The notes beneath the pieces were generated by a model, which had not been told where the DNA came from, ran no database searches, and worked only from the letters and a program-made list of their open reading frames with translations. Shown piece by piece: positions 43,065 through 50,402 of a stretch of DNA of 64,000 nt. A program made the position numbers and the translations under genes. Every line of letters begins with the position of its first letter. The stretch's first letter is position 1. This DNA is from Acidobacteriota bacterium (GTDB taxonomy: Bacteria > Acidobacteriota > Terriglobia > Terriglobales > Acidobacteriaceae): contig JAFDVP010000007.1 in NCBI GenBank assembly GCA_018268895.1, positions 1 through 64,000 on the forward strand, written 5' to 3'.

Positions 43065-44264
43065 ATGAGACGTTTGCTGCGGAGCTGGGTGTGCGCATTG
43101 GCGCAAGGTGCAGGAGGCCGGGTACCCCACATCTCGACCCTGAGATGTGGGTTTGCAGCATTGGCGTTCACGCTGGCGGCGCCCATGCACGCGCAGCAGG
43201 CCGCATGGGTCATCGGCCCCTGGACGCGCGCCTCCGACGCGCCGGTGATCGCTCCTGATAAGTCCTCCGTCTTTAACGACCCCGTCAGCGGCAGGCCCGT
43301 GCACTGGGAGGCGCTCCACACCTTCAACCCCGCGGCGATCGTGCGCAACGGAAAAATTTACGTGCTCTACCGCGCGGAGGATGACTCCGGCGCGATGCAG
43401 ATCGGCATGCACGTCTCGCGGCTCGGCCTGGCAAGCAGTACCGACGGCGTGCACTTCGAGCGCATGGCGACGCCGGTCTTCTACCCGGACAACGATGCGC
43501 AGGCAGACCGCGAACAGCCGGGAGGCGTCGAAGACCCGCGCGTGGTCGAGGCCGAGGACGGGGTGTACGTCCTCACCTACACGCAGTGGTCGCGCAAGCG
43601 CAACGCCTACAGCATCGGCATCGCAACGTCGAACGACCTCGTGCACTGGACCAAGCACGGCCCCGCCTTCGCGGGCGCGAGCAATGGCAAGTACGACGCG
43701 CTGCTGTATAAGTCGGCGGGGATCGTCACGCGCCGCAGCGGCGCCCAGATCGTCGCCGCGAAGATCAACGGCAAATACTGGATGTACTGGGGCGAGATCA
43801 AGGTTGGCATCGCGACGTCGCCGGACCTCATCCACTGGACGCCGGTCGAGGATGCTAACGGCAAGCCTCTAGCGCTGCTCGAGGCGCGCCCCGGGCTCTC
43901 AGACAGTGGCTTCCCGGAGACAGGCCCGCCAGCCGTGGTGACGGAGCGTGGCATCGTGCTCGTCTACAACGCGAAGAACAAAGAAGGGAACGCGAAGAAC
44001 GCAACGGACGATATGCGCGACAAGATTCTTGCCCCCGGGGCCTACAGTGTGCAGGAGGCGCTGTTCGACGCCAACGATCCCGCGAAGCTGATCGCGCGAA
44101 CCACTCAGCCCGTCTTCAAACCCGAGCGCCCCTTCGAGCAGAGCGGACAGTATGCGGCGGGTACCACCTTCGCCGAGGGACTGGTTGTCTTCAAGGGCAA
44201 GTGGTGGATGTACTACGGCTGCGCCGACTCGTTTGTTGGTGCCGCAACCGCGCCGGTGGACTGA
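43065..44264 (+). CDS. GH130-type mannoside phosphorylase/hydrolase, exported
   Basis: 399 residues; ATG at 43065 with GGGAGG upstream. Five-bladed beta-propeller family (formerly DUF377): HTFNPAAIVRNGKIYVLYRAEDDSG, GGVEDPRVVEAEDGVYVLTYTQW, SNDLVHWTKHGPAF, WMYWGE and LVVFKGKWWMYYGCADS. GH130 enzymes phosphorolyse or hydrolyse beta-mannosides; a secreted form would more likely be a hydrolase because phosphate is scarce outside. The signal sequence is odd: MRRLLRSWVCALAQGAG is separated from AALAFTLAAPMHAQ by 13 residues (GRVPHISTLRCGF) encoded by a palindromic element. Confidence 0.85.
   Translation: MRRLLRSWVCALAQGAGGRVPHISTLRCGFAALAFTLAAPMHAQQAAWVIGPWTRASDAPVIAPDKSSVFNDPVSGRPVHWEALHTFNPAAIVRNGKIYVLYRAEDDSGAMQIGMHVSRLGLASSTDGVHFERMATPVFYPDNDAQADREQPGGVEDPRVVEAEDGVYVLTYTQWSRKRNAYSIGIATSNDLVHWTKHGPAFAGASNGKYDALLYKSAGIVTRRSGAQIVAAKINGKYWMYWGEIKVGIATSPDLIHWTPVEDANGKPLALLEARPGLSDSGFPETGPPAVVTERGIVLVYNAKNKEGNAKNATDDMRDKILAPGAYSVQEALFDANDPAKLIARTTQPVFKPERPFEQSGQYAAGTTFAEGLVVFKGKWWMYYGCADSFVGAATAPVD
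43118..43154 (+). repeat. Palindromic element inside the GH130 signal peptide
   Basis: ccgggtaccccacatctcg...gagatgtgggtttg, in frame at codons 18-30. Confidence 0.85.
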
Positions 44265-44518
44265 CACTGGCCTGGTGTGCACACTTTTCACGCAGAGAGG
44301 AAACTCTCCTGGATACGCCAGGGTGCCATGCCATGTCCACTAACGGACGCTGTGGTACAAAACCGGACATCACGAGCCTGCGCCGCGCATGAAGCGGGCC
44401 GCCTAACCCGCTGGTTTTACATGGCCAGATGGCTAGTGTGCATTGGTACCAATCGTGCTTTCTCAATTACCGTCAAGCATCGGTACACGGACACCGGAAC
44501 TGTCAAGGAGAGTCAACG

Positions 44519-47068
44519 ATGGGATCGATTCTGCAGGATGTGCGGTATGGATTCAGGAGACTGCGTCGCTCGCCCGGGTTTGCAACGACAGCCATACTTA
44601 CGCTGGCACTCGGGATCGGCGCGACGACGGCGATCTTCACCCTTGCCTATCAGGTCATCCTGAAGTCGCTGCCGGTCGAACATCCTGAACAGCTCTACAA
44701 GGTCGGCAAGGAGATCGAGTGCTGCGTCGATGGCGGCATGCAGGGCGACTGGAAGATCTTCTCCTACGATCTGTACAAGACGCTGCGCGACCAGACTCCG
44801 GGGACCGATGGCATGGCCGCGGTGCAGGCTGGGAGCATTACAATAAGCGCGCGGCGCAAGGGAGAGTCTGCCGCGCAGCCGCTGAATCTGCGCGTCGTCT
44901 CGGGCAATTACTTTACGGTTCTGGGAGTGAAGCCCTTTGCCGGACGGTTGATGCGTCCCGAGGACGACCGCGAGGGCGCGCCGGCGGTGGCGGTGATCAG
45001 CCACGCCATCTGGCAGTTGAAGTTTCACAGCGACCCGAGCGTCGTCGGCGAGACGCTGACGTTCACCGGCCATCCGGTCACCATCGTTGGCATCGCCGCT
45101 GAAGGCTTTCTTGGCGAACGGAACCAGGGCGACCCGGCAGGCGTGTGGCTGGCGCTTGCGCAGGAGCCTGTGTTCCAGCCGGAGCGCAAGCTGTATACAC
45201 AGCCGAACGCCCACTGGCTCGACATCCTGGTTCGCGTACGCGATCCCAAGGCCGTCTCCACGGTGGAGAGCGCTATTAAGGTGGAGCTGCTGCGGTGGAT
45301 TCGCGTCAACCGCGATCCTGCATCGCACGACACAGAAGAGAAGATTGCAAAGCAGACCACCGAGCTTGCTCCGGCGAACGACGGCATCAACGACCTGCGC
45401 GACGACTACGAGAAGAGCCTGACGATGCTGCAGATGATCGCCGGCTTCGTGCTGCTGATCGCCTGTGCGAACCTTGCGAACCTGATGCTGGTGCGCGGCA
45501 TCGCGCGCAGGCAGGAGCTGAGCGTTCGCACGGCGCTCGGCGCATCGCGTGTGCGGCTGATCCGCGAGATGCTGACGGAGGCGGTTGTGCTGTCGCTGCT
45601 CGGCGGAGCGCTTGCCCTGGCTGTAGCGTATGCCGGCGTGAAGGGAATACTGGCGCTGGCCATGCGCGGGGCCGAGATCGATCCGCTCAGCGCGAGTCCT
45701 TCGCTGTCCGTGCTGGGGTTTGCACTCGGAGTTTCTGCGCTGACGGGAATTCTGTTTGGCATTGCACCGGCGTGGATCGCCTCGCGCGCGAACCCGGCGG
45801 AGGCGCTGCGCGGCGCGAACCGGACCACGGGCCACGGAGGCCCGTTGCAGCGCGCCCTCGTCATCCTTCAGGCTGCGCTCTCCGTCGGACTGATCAGCAC
45901 CGCGGGCCTTCTGATCCTGAGTCTGCAACGGCTCGAGAAGCAAGACTTCCACTTCCAGACCAAGGGAAGGCTGTTCGCCTCCATCGATCTGCAGGCCACC
46001 GGTTACCGATACGAGCAGTTGGACAGTCTGTACCGGCAGATCGATCAGACCTTCACGGCGATTCCCGGGCTGCATGACATGTCGTATGCGACCTACGGTC
46101 CGATGGCCTTCAACAATTGGGGCACGAGGGTTACCATTGCGGGCGGCGATCCCAACGCGCAGAACAACGTCAGCTACAGTTCGGTGAGCCCGCGGTTCTT
46201 CGATGCCGTGGGAACCCGTGTGCTGATGGGGCGCACCTTTACGGAGCGTGACTCCGCCACCAGCGTACATGTCGCGGTGGTCAACCAGACCTTTGTGAAG
46301 AAGTTCCTGAACGGCAAGCCGCCGCTGGGAATGCACTTCGGACCGGACAGAAGCATGACAGCCGAATACGAGATCGTCGGTGTGGTCGACGATACGAAAT
46401 ACCGCGATCCTTCAAGACAGGTACGCCCCATGTTCTTTACGCCGATGGCGCAACTGACGAACTTCGACGCATTGGCAGCCGGACAGTCGCTGCGCGAAGG
46501 GGCGAACAAAAACGAGCGCTTCAAGCACTATGCGACCAACCTGATCGTCCGCTACGACGGCGATCCGGCGGCCGCGACAGCCGAGGTGCGCAGGGCGCTG
46601 CAACAGATCAATCCCGAGATGGTCATCGATCAGCTGACGACGTACGACGATCAGGTGAGCAGCTGGTTCACACGCCAGAGGCTCGTGGTCCGGCTGACAT
46701 CCATCTTCGGTGTTCTGGCCCTGATACTGGCCTCGGTTGGCCTGTACGGCGTTACCGCCTACGGCGTTGCGCGGCGCATCCCGGAGATCGGCCTGCGCAT
46801 GGCCCTCGGCGCCGACCGCGCCAGCGTCGTTCGGCTGGTGCTGCGCAGCGCGGCAATCCAGACCGCCTCCGGTCTGCTGCTCGGCATACCCATCGCGTTG
46901 ATCGCCGGGCACTATCTCGAATCGCAGCTCTACCAGGTAAAAGGAATCAACATCCCGACATTGCTGACAGCATGCGCTGTGCTCGCGCTGAGCGCTCTCA
47001 TCGCAAGCGCCGTCCCCGCACGCAGAGCATCGACGGTAGAACCGATGCAGGCCCTGCGGACGGAGTAG
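44519..47068 (+). CDS. Duplicated FtsX/MacB-type ABC permease (acidobacterial orphan permease)
   Basis: 849 residues, ATG at 44519 with AAGGAGAG upstream. N-terminal membrane helix RSPGFATTAILTLALGIGATTAIFTL, then a MacB-PCD periplasmic domain (~55-270), a first FtsX domain with three helices (~310-440: LLIACANLANLMLVRGIARRQELSVRTALGASR in parts), a second MacB-PCD domain, and a second FtsX domain (~715-845: ILASVGLYGVTAYGVARRIPEIGLRMALGA). No ATPase gene is beside it, as typical for these orphan permeases, which often follow a padR gene; none is adjacent here. Probably a mechanotransmission-type export or efflux component. Confidence 0.92.
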   Translation: MGSILQDVRYGFRRLRRSPGFATTAILTLALGIGATTAIFTLAYQVILKSLPVEHPEQLYKVGKEIECCVDGGMQGDWKIFSYDLYKTLRDQTPGTDGMAAVQAGSITISARRKGESAAQPLNLRVVSGNYFTVLGVKPFAGRLMRPEDDREGAPAVAVISHAIWQLKFHSDPSVVGETLTFTGHPVTIVGIAAEGFLGERNQGDPAGVWLALAQEPVFQPERKLYTQPNAHWLDILVRVRDPKAVSTVESAIKVELLRWIRVNRDPASHDTEEKIAKQTTELAPANDGINDLRDDYEKSLTMLQMIAGFVLLIACANLANLMLVRGIARRQELSVRTALGASRVRLIREMLTEAVVLSLLGGALALAVAYAGVKGILALAMRGAEIDPLSASPSLSVLGFALGVSALTGILFGIAPAWIASRANPAEALRGANRTTGHGGPLQRALVILQAALSVGLISTAGLLILSLQRLEKQDFHFQTKGRLFASIDLQATGYRYEQLDSLYRQIDQTFTAIPGLHDMSYATYGPMAFNNWGTRVTIAGGDPNAQNNVSYSSVSPRFFDAVGTRVLMGRTFTERDSATSVHVAVVNQTFVKKFLNGKPPLGMHFGPDRSMTAEYEIVGVVDDTKYRDPSRQVRPMFFTPMAQLTNFDALAAGQSLREGANKNERFKHYATNLIVRYDGDPAAATAEVRRALQQINPEMVIDQLTTYDDQVSSWFTRQRLVVRLTSIFGVLALILASVGLYGVTAYGVARRIPEIGLRMALGADRASVVRLVLRSAAIQTASGLLLGIPIALIAGHYLESQLYQVKGINIPTLLTACAVLALSALIASAVPARRASTVEPMQALRTE

Positions 47069-47099
47069 CGGCAAACAGGCGGCTGTCCTGTCGAAGCCT

Positions 47100-47891
47100 C
47101 TATCCGCGGTTGGCCGGATGCCGCTCCAGATACGTCGCGGTGATCACATCGCGCACCCGCTGCGTGAGCGCATCGGCATCGCGCGTGGTGAGTCCCTCGG
47201 TCGCGATGGGCTCACCGATCACCACCTCGAGCGGGCGCGGGTAAAGATGGTAGGTGTGGATCGGCAGCAGCTCGTAGGTCCCGATCAGCGTGACCGGCAC
47301 AATCGGCACCTGTGCCTTGATGGCCATGAAGGCCGCTCCCGCCACAAAGGGCTGCGTCACGCCGCTGGCCGAGCGTCCGCCCTCGGGAAAGATCACCAGC
47401 GGAAGCCCCGCCTTCAACGTCTGCACTCCCCGGTTCAGGCTGGCCACCGCATTGCGCGACGTCGACTGGTCGATCGGCACCTGCCCCGAGCGGTTCAGAT
47501 ACCACCCGATAAACGGCACCTTCCACAATCCCTGCTTCGCGAGAATCCTGAACTGAAAAGGCAGTCGCGCAAACAGCACCGGCGTGTCGTAGTAGCTCAG
47601 GTGGTTCGAAGCGTAGACCGCCGTCTCGTGCAGGTGCAGCTTCGCGGCTCCCACCAGCCTCACTGGCGAGAGCGACAGCATCAGAAACGACCGCGCCCAC
47701 AGGTGCGCAATAAAGTGCTGCTGCCTCCCCGACGTGTCCCACAGCCCGCAGATTAACGAGATCGTCCCGAAGAACGCCGTCGATGCGATCATCAGCGGAA
47801 TCAGCAGGATATAAGTGAGCCAGCGGAAGAACGCCGGCGCCTGTGGCGGCGCGGACGGCTGTGCCTGTTGCTCAAGCTGCGAGTCGATCAT
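47100..47891 (-). CDS. plsC: 1-acyl-sn-glycerol-3-phosphate acyltransferase
   Basis: 263 residues. Membrane anchor at ~23-50 (WLTYILLIPLMIASTAFFG). Catalytic motif NHLSYYD (NHx4D), glycerol-phosphate motif FPEGGRS, and IVPVTLIGT. It adds the second acyl chain to make phosphatidic acid. The start codon overlaps the folC stop (ATGA), so the two genes are translationally coupled. The longer frame to 48263 runs through folC and is not real. Confidence 0.93.
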   Translation of the reverse strand: MIDSQLEQQAQPSAPPQAPAFFRWLTYILLIPLMIASTAFFGTISLICGLWDTSGRQQHFIAHLWARSFLMLSLSPVRLVGAAKLHLHETAVYASNHLSYYDTPVLFARLPFQFRILAKQGLWKVPFIGWYLNRSGQVPIDQSTSRNAVASLNRGVQTLKAGLPLVIFPEGGRSASGVTQPFVAGAAFMAIKAQVPIVPVTLIGTYELLPIHTYHLYPRPLEVVIGEPIATEGLTTRDADALTQRVRDVITATYLERHPANRG

Positions 47892-49339
47892 GCGGGGGCC
47901 GCGCCTTCCTCGAGCGCAAGCGCGCGCAGCTCGCCCACCAGATACACCGAGCCGGTTGCGACGATCAGGCCGTCGGCGGGCGTCACCGCCCGAGCCTGGG
48001 TCAACGCCTCTGCAAGCGAGGCCGCCGTGGCCACGGGAACCTCCAACTCGCGGGCCGCCGCTTCCAGGTCTTCCAGCGAAGCCGCTCGCGGCGAGTGGAT
48101 CGGAGCAAAGAGGATGTGGTCCTGCGGACGGTCCGACGACGCATCGAACAGCGGCAGCAGAATCTGCGCCATCTCGCGCAGGTCCTTGTCCCTCAGACAT
48201 GAGAAGATCAGCGTCCGCGGCTGCAACTCCGGAAGATGCGCAATCACCGAGCGTAACGTCCACGCCCCGGCTGGATTGTGCGCCACATCCAGCAGCAGCG
48301 GCGCCGATCCCTCCAGCGGTACATGCTCCAGTCTTCCTGGCCAGCGCGTCTCGCGGATACCCTTTTCAATAGCTCCCGTCGATATCCTGTAACTCTTCGG
48401 GTTACTTTTTGCGATCTTGTAACCTTGAGGGTTACGTAACTCTTCGACTGCGGCGATGGCCAGGGCGATATTGCGCTGCTGGTGCTGCCCCACCAGCGGC
48501 GAATCCACCGTGAGCGGTTGGCCGCCGACGGTCAGCGTGTAGCGGTTGCGGGGCAGGGTTTGTTCATCCCACCCTTCGCTGTGCGTGGGATGGGGTGACC
48601 GGAGGTTATCTGTCAGCTTTTCGGCCGGCGGCGTGTAGTTGGCCGCGCTGATGGCGTGCAGCTCCAATGCGGCGGCGGCCTCGCCGATCGCCTGGTTGGC
48701 CTCAGGATGCTGCGGCAGCGTAATCAGCGTGCCTTGCGGCCGCAGGATGCCGGCCTTCTCGCGGGTGATCTCGGCGATCGTGTGGCCCAGGTACTCCTGG
48801 TGGTCGAGCGAGATGTCCGTAATGATCGAGATCAGCGGATCGACGATATTGGTGGCGTCCAGACGCCCGCCCAGCCCAACCTCCAGCACGGCGATGTCGA
48901 TCTTCTTTTCCGCATAGTAGAGAAAGGCCAGTGCCGTCAGTGTCTCGAAGAAGCTGGGGTGGTGCGGCAGCCTGCCCCTGGCCACCAGCTCCTCGGCCGC
49001 AGTATCTACCTTGAAGTACAGCCGCGCAAAGTCGTCGTCGGGAATCTGTGCTCCATCCACCTGCACCCGCTCGTTCACCCGCATGAGGTGAGGCGAGGTG
49101 TATAGCCCCGTCCTGTAGCCCGCTGCGCTCAGAATGCTTGCCAGCGTGGCCGCCGTCGACCCCTTGCCGTTCGTCCCGGCTATCAGTATGGAAGGAAACG
49201 ACTTCTGCGGATCGTCCAGGGCGGCGGCAAGCACCCGCATATGCTCCAGATCGAACTTGCGGCGCACTGCGGACGGCGAACCGGGAGCAAGCTCAAGGCC
49301 ACGGGCATAGAGATGGTCAACCGCCGCTGCGTAGGACAT
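47888..49339 (-). CDS. folC: Folylpolyglutamate/dihydrofolate synthase, with inserted repeats
   Basis: 483 residues. P-loop AGTNGKGSTAATL (residues 54-66), the folate loop LYTSPHLMRVNERVQVDG, SFFETLTALAFLYYA, LEVGLGGRLDATNIV, and the C-terminal DVAHNPAGA motif. It makes dihydrofolate and adds glutamates to folates. It is longer than the usual ~420-440 residues, partly because two repeat elements sit in frame: one encoding about SPHPTHSEGWDEQ (residues ~247-259) and another encoding NPQGYKIAKSNPKSYRIS (~298-317). The gene is first in an operon with plsC. Confidence 0.94.
   Translation of the reverse strand: MSYAAAVDHLYARGLELAPGSPSAVRRKFDLEHMRVLAAALDDPQKSFPSILIAGTNGKGSTAATLASILSAAGYRTGLYTSPHLMRVNERVQVDGAQIPDDDFARLYFKVDTAAEELVARGRLPHHPSFFETLTALAFLYYAEKKIDIAVLEVGLGGRLDATNIVDPLISIITDISLDHQEYLGHTIAEITREKAGILRPQGTLITLPQHPEANQAIGEAAAALELHAISAANYTPPAEKLTDNLRSPHPTHSEGWDEQTLPRNRYTLTVGGQPLTVDSPLVGQHQQRNIALAIAAVEELRNPQGYKIAKSNPKSYRISTGAIEKGIRETRWPGRLEHVPLEGSAPLLLDVAHNPAGAWTLRSVIAHLPELQPRTLIFSCLRDKDLREMAQILLPLFDASSDRPQDHILFAPIHSPRAASLEDLEAAARELEVPVATAASLAEALTQARAVTPADGLIVATGSVYLVGELRALALEEGAAPA
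48389..48446. repeat. GTAAC-N6-GGTTAC palindromes inside folC
   Basis: gtaactcttcgggttac (48389-48405) and gtaaccttgagggttac (48419-48435) with a 13-base spacer, then a partial third copy gtaactcttcg (48436-48446). Each unit is an inverted repeat; the set is in frame with folC. Confidence 0.85.
48563..48600 (-). repeat. Palindromic element inside folC
   Basis: Minus strand ggtcaccccatcccacg...cgaagggtgggatgaaca. It matches the intergenic subtype ending GGGTGGGATGAA and is in frame with folC. Confidence 0.8.
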
Positions 49340-49668
49340 ACGGCTATTTTAGGCGAACCGGACCGTAGTCGATGGAGCTTGATGGCATCAGGGCAAGTTG
49401 CTCTCCCTTTCTGCAAGCAAAGGCGCAGGTTTACTGGTTTTCCCGGTTCTCACCGGCATTTTAGATAGGGCATTCGGCGGGCCGAACCATGGCAAACCCG
49501 GTGCCACCTACGAGGGATTATCGCCAGAGGTTCTTTCCGCGATAGTGAGTACATTGCATCAGTCGTACGAGGGCCCGCGGGGCAGCAAGACCGCAGACCT
49601 CCCGTACTCCGCAGGTCAATCTGAGCCTTACCGGCCGGTAGTCGCGGAGAAAGAGAGGAGCAGTTCAA
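49340..49668. other. Leader region upstream of a small membrane protein and of folC
   Basis: About 330 bases of divergent intergenic DNA. Several imperfect hairpins occur (for example around 49,565-49,612, cgtacgaggg...cctcccgtac), so a structured RNA is possible. I could not match it to a known riboswitch, tmRNA, 6S or SRP RNA. Confidence 0.4.
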
Positions 49669-49818
49669 ATGACGAAAATTGCATTGGTTCTACCGTTCGT
49701 CCTGATCATCGTAGCGCCGTTTATTGGCAGGTGGCGGGCGAACGTCTGGTTAAGGAAGCATTCGCAGCGCGAGCGCTCCGAGCAGTTGGCAACGGGTTCG
49801 CTCGCCGAAACAGCATAA
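49669..49818 (+). CDS. 49-residue single-span membrane protein
   Basis: Too short for routine gene calling, but it has a good ribosome site (GAGGAG, seven bases before ATG) and its own strong terminator. Sequence begins MTKIALVLPFVLIIVAPFIG (one hydrophobic helix), then a basic amphipathic stretch (RWRANVWLRKHSQRERSEQ). No family recognised. A longer frame (49398-49868) covers it in another phase but lacks a ribosome site and a protein-like composition. Confidence 0.55.
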   Translation: MTKIALVLPFVLIIVAPFIGRWRANVWLRKHSQRERSEQLATGSLAETA

Positions 49819-49869
49819 AGAGCTGTAAAGAGGTTGTACTGCAGCACTCACTGAATGAGCGCATATAGC

Positions 49870-49911
49870 AAAGGACCGTAGCCAGGGCTAAAAGGCAGCG
49901 GTCCTTTTTTT
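49870..49911 (+). terminator. Strong rho-independent terminator
   Basis: AAAGGACCG (49870-49878) pairs with CGGTCCTTT (49899-49907), followed by ttttc. Confidence 0.92.
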
Positions 49912-49977
49912 CTGCGCCTCCTTTTGCCATCCCTCACGGAAGCTCCTCAGCATGCGGTTTCATCTCATGCGAGGGAT

Positions 49978-50034
49978 CATTCGAGCGAAGTCCGGGTCCC
50001 CACCGCTCTTGTGTGGGGTGGAACGCTCGAACCG
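49978..50034. repeat. Variant palindromic element with nested arms
   Basis: Outer arms TTCGAGCG / CGCTCGAA and inner arms CCCCAC / GTGGGG. It combines the gggtcccca head and the ttcgagcg tail of the main family; it lies upstream of yidD. Confidence 0.75.
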
Positions 50035-50061
50035 CACTTAAAATCATTCCACCAACACACG

Positions 50062-50301
50062 ATGCCCGAAGAACCCTCCATCGCCGCGCGCACCATCTTC
50101 CGGTTCTACAAGTCGGTGCTCTCGCCCGTGCTGCACATCATCAGCCCTTCGCAGTGCCTCTATCTCCCCACCTGTAGCGAGTATGCCTACATCGCGCTCA
50201 CGCGTTTCGGCGCAGTTAAAGGCGGCTGGCTCACACTGCGCCGCCTGGCCCGCTGCCACCCCTTCGCCAAAGGCGGCCTCGACCCCGTTCCCGACCGGTA
50301 A
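50062..50301 (+). CDS. yidD: Membrane protein insertion efficiency factor YidD
   Basis: 79 residues. The pattern RFYKSVLSPVLHIISPSQCLYLPTCSEYAYIALTRFG... with RCHPFAKGGLDPVP covers the whole family: membrane-facing amphipathic helix, the two Cys segments and the HP..GG.DPVP tail. It assists YidC-dependent insertion at the inner membrane. It is normally in the rpmH-rnpA-yidD-yidC cluster; here it stands alone 10 kb from yidC. Confidence 0.95.
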   Translation: MPEEPSIAARTIFRFYKSVLSPVLHIISPSQCLYLPTCSEYAYIALTRFGAVKGGWLTLRRLARCHPFAKGGLDPVPDR

Positions 50302-50402
50302 CTTTTTGTTGGTTAGCAGTTACGACGATTTTGCTTCTCTTTTGGCCTGCGCTTGAGCAAAATATCTCCTGCACCATCTTGTTGTGAGGATTTGCCGAGT
50401 TG

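Noticed and set aside
49340..49668. c-di-GMP, cobalamin or TPP riboswitch
   Set aside because: Short fragments such as ggcaaac and agacct are present but the ordered conserved core of these riboswitches is not.
49398..49868. 156-codon frame over the small membrane protein
   Set aside because: No ribosome site; crosses hairpin leader DNA; the shorter frame has better signals.
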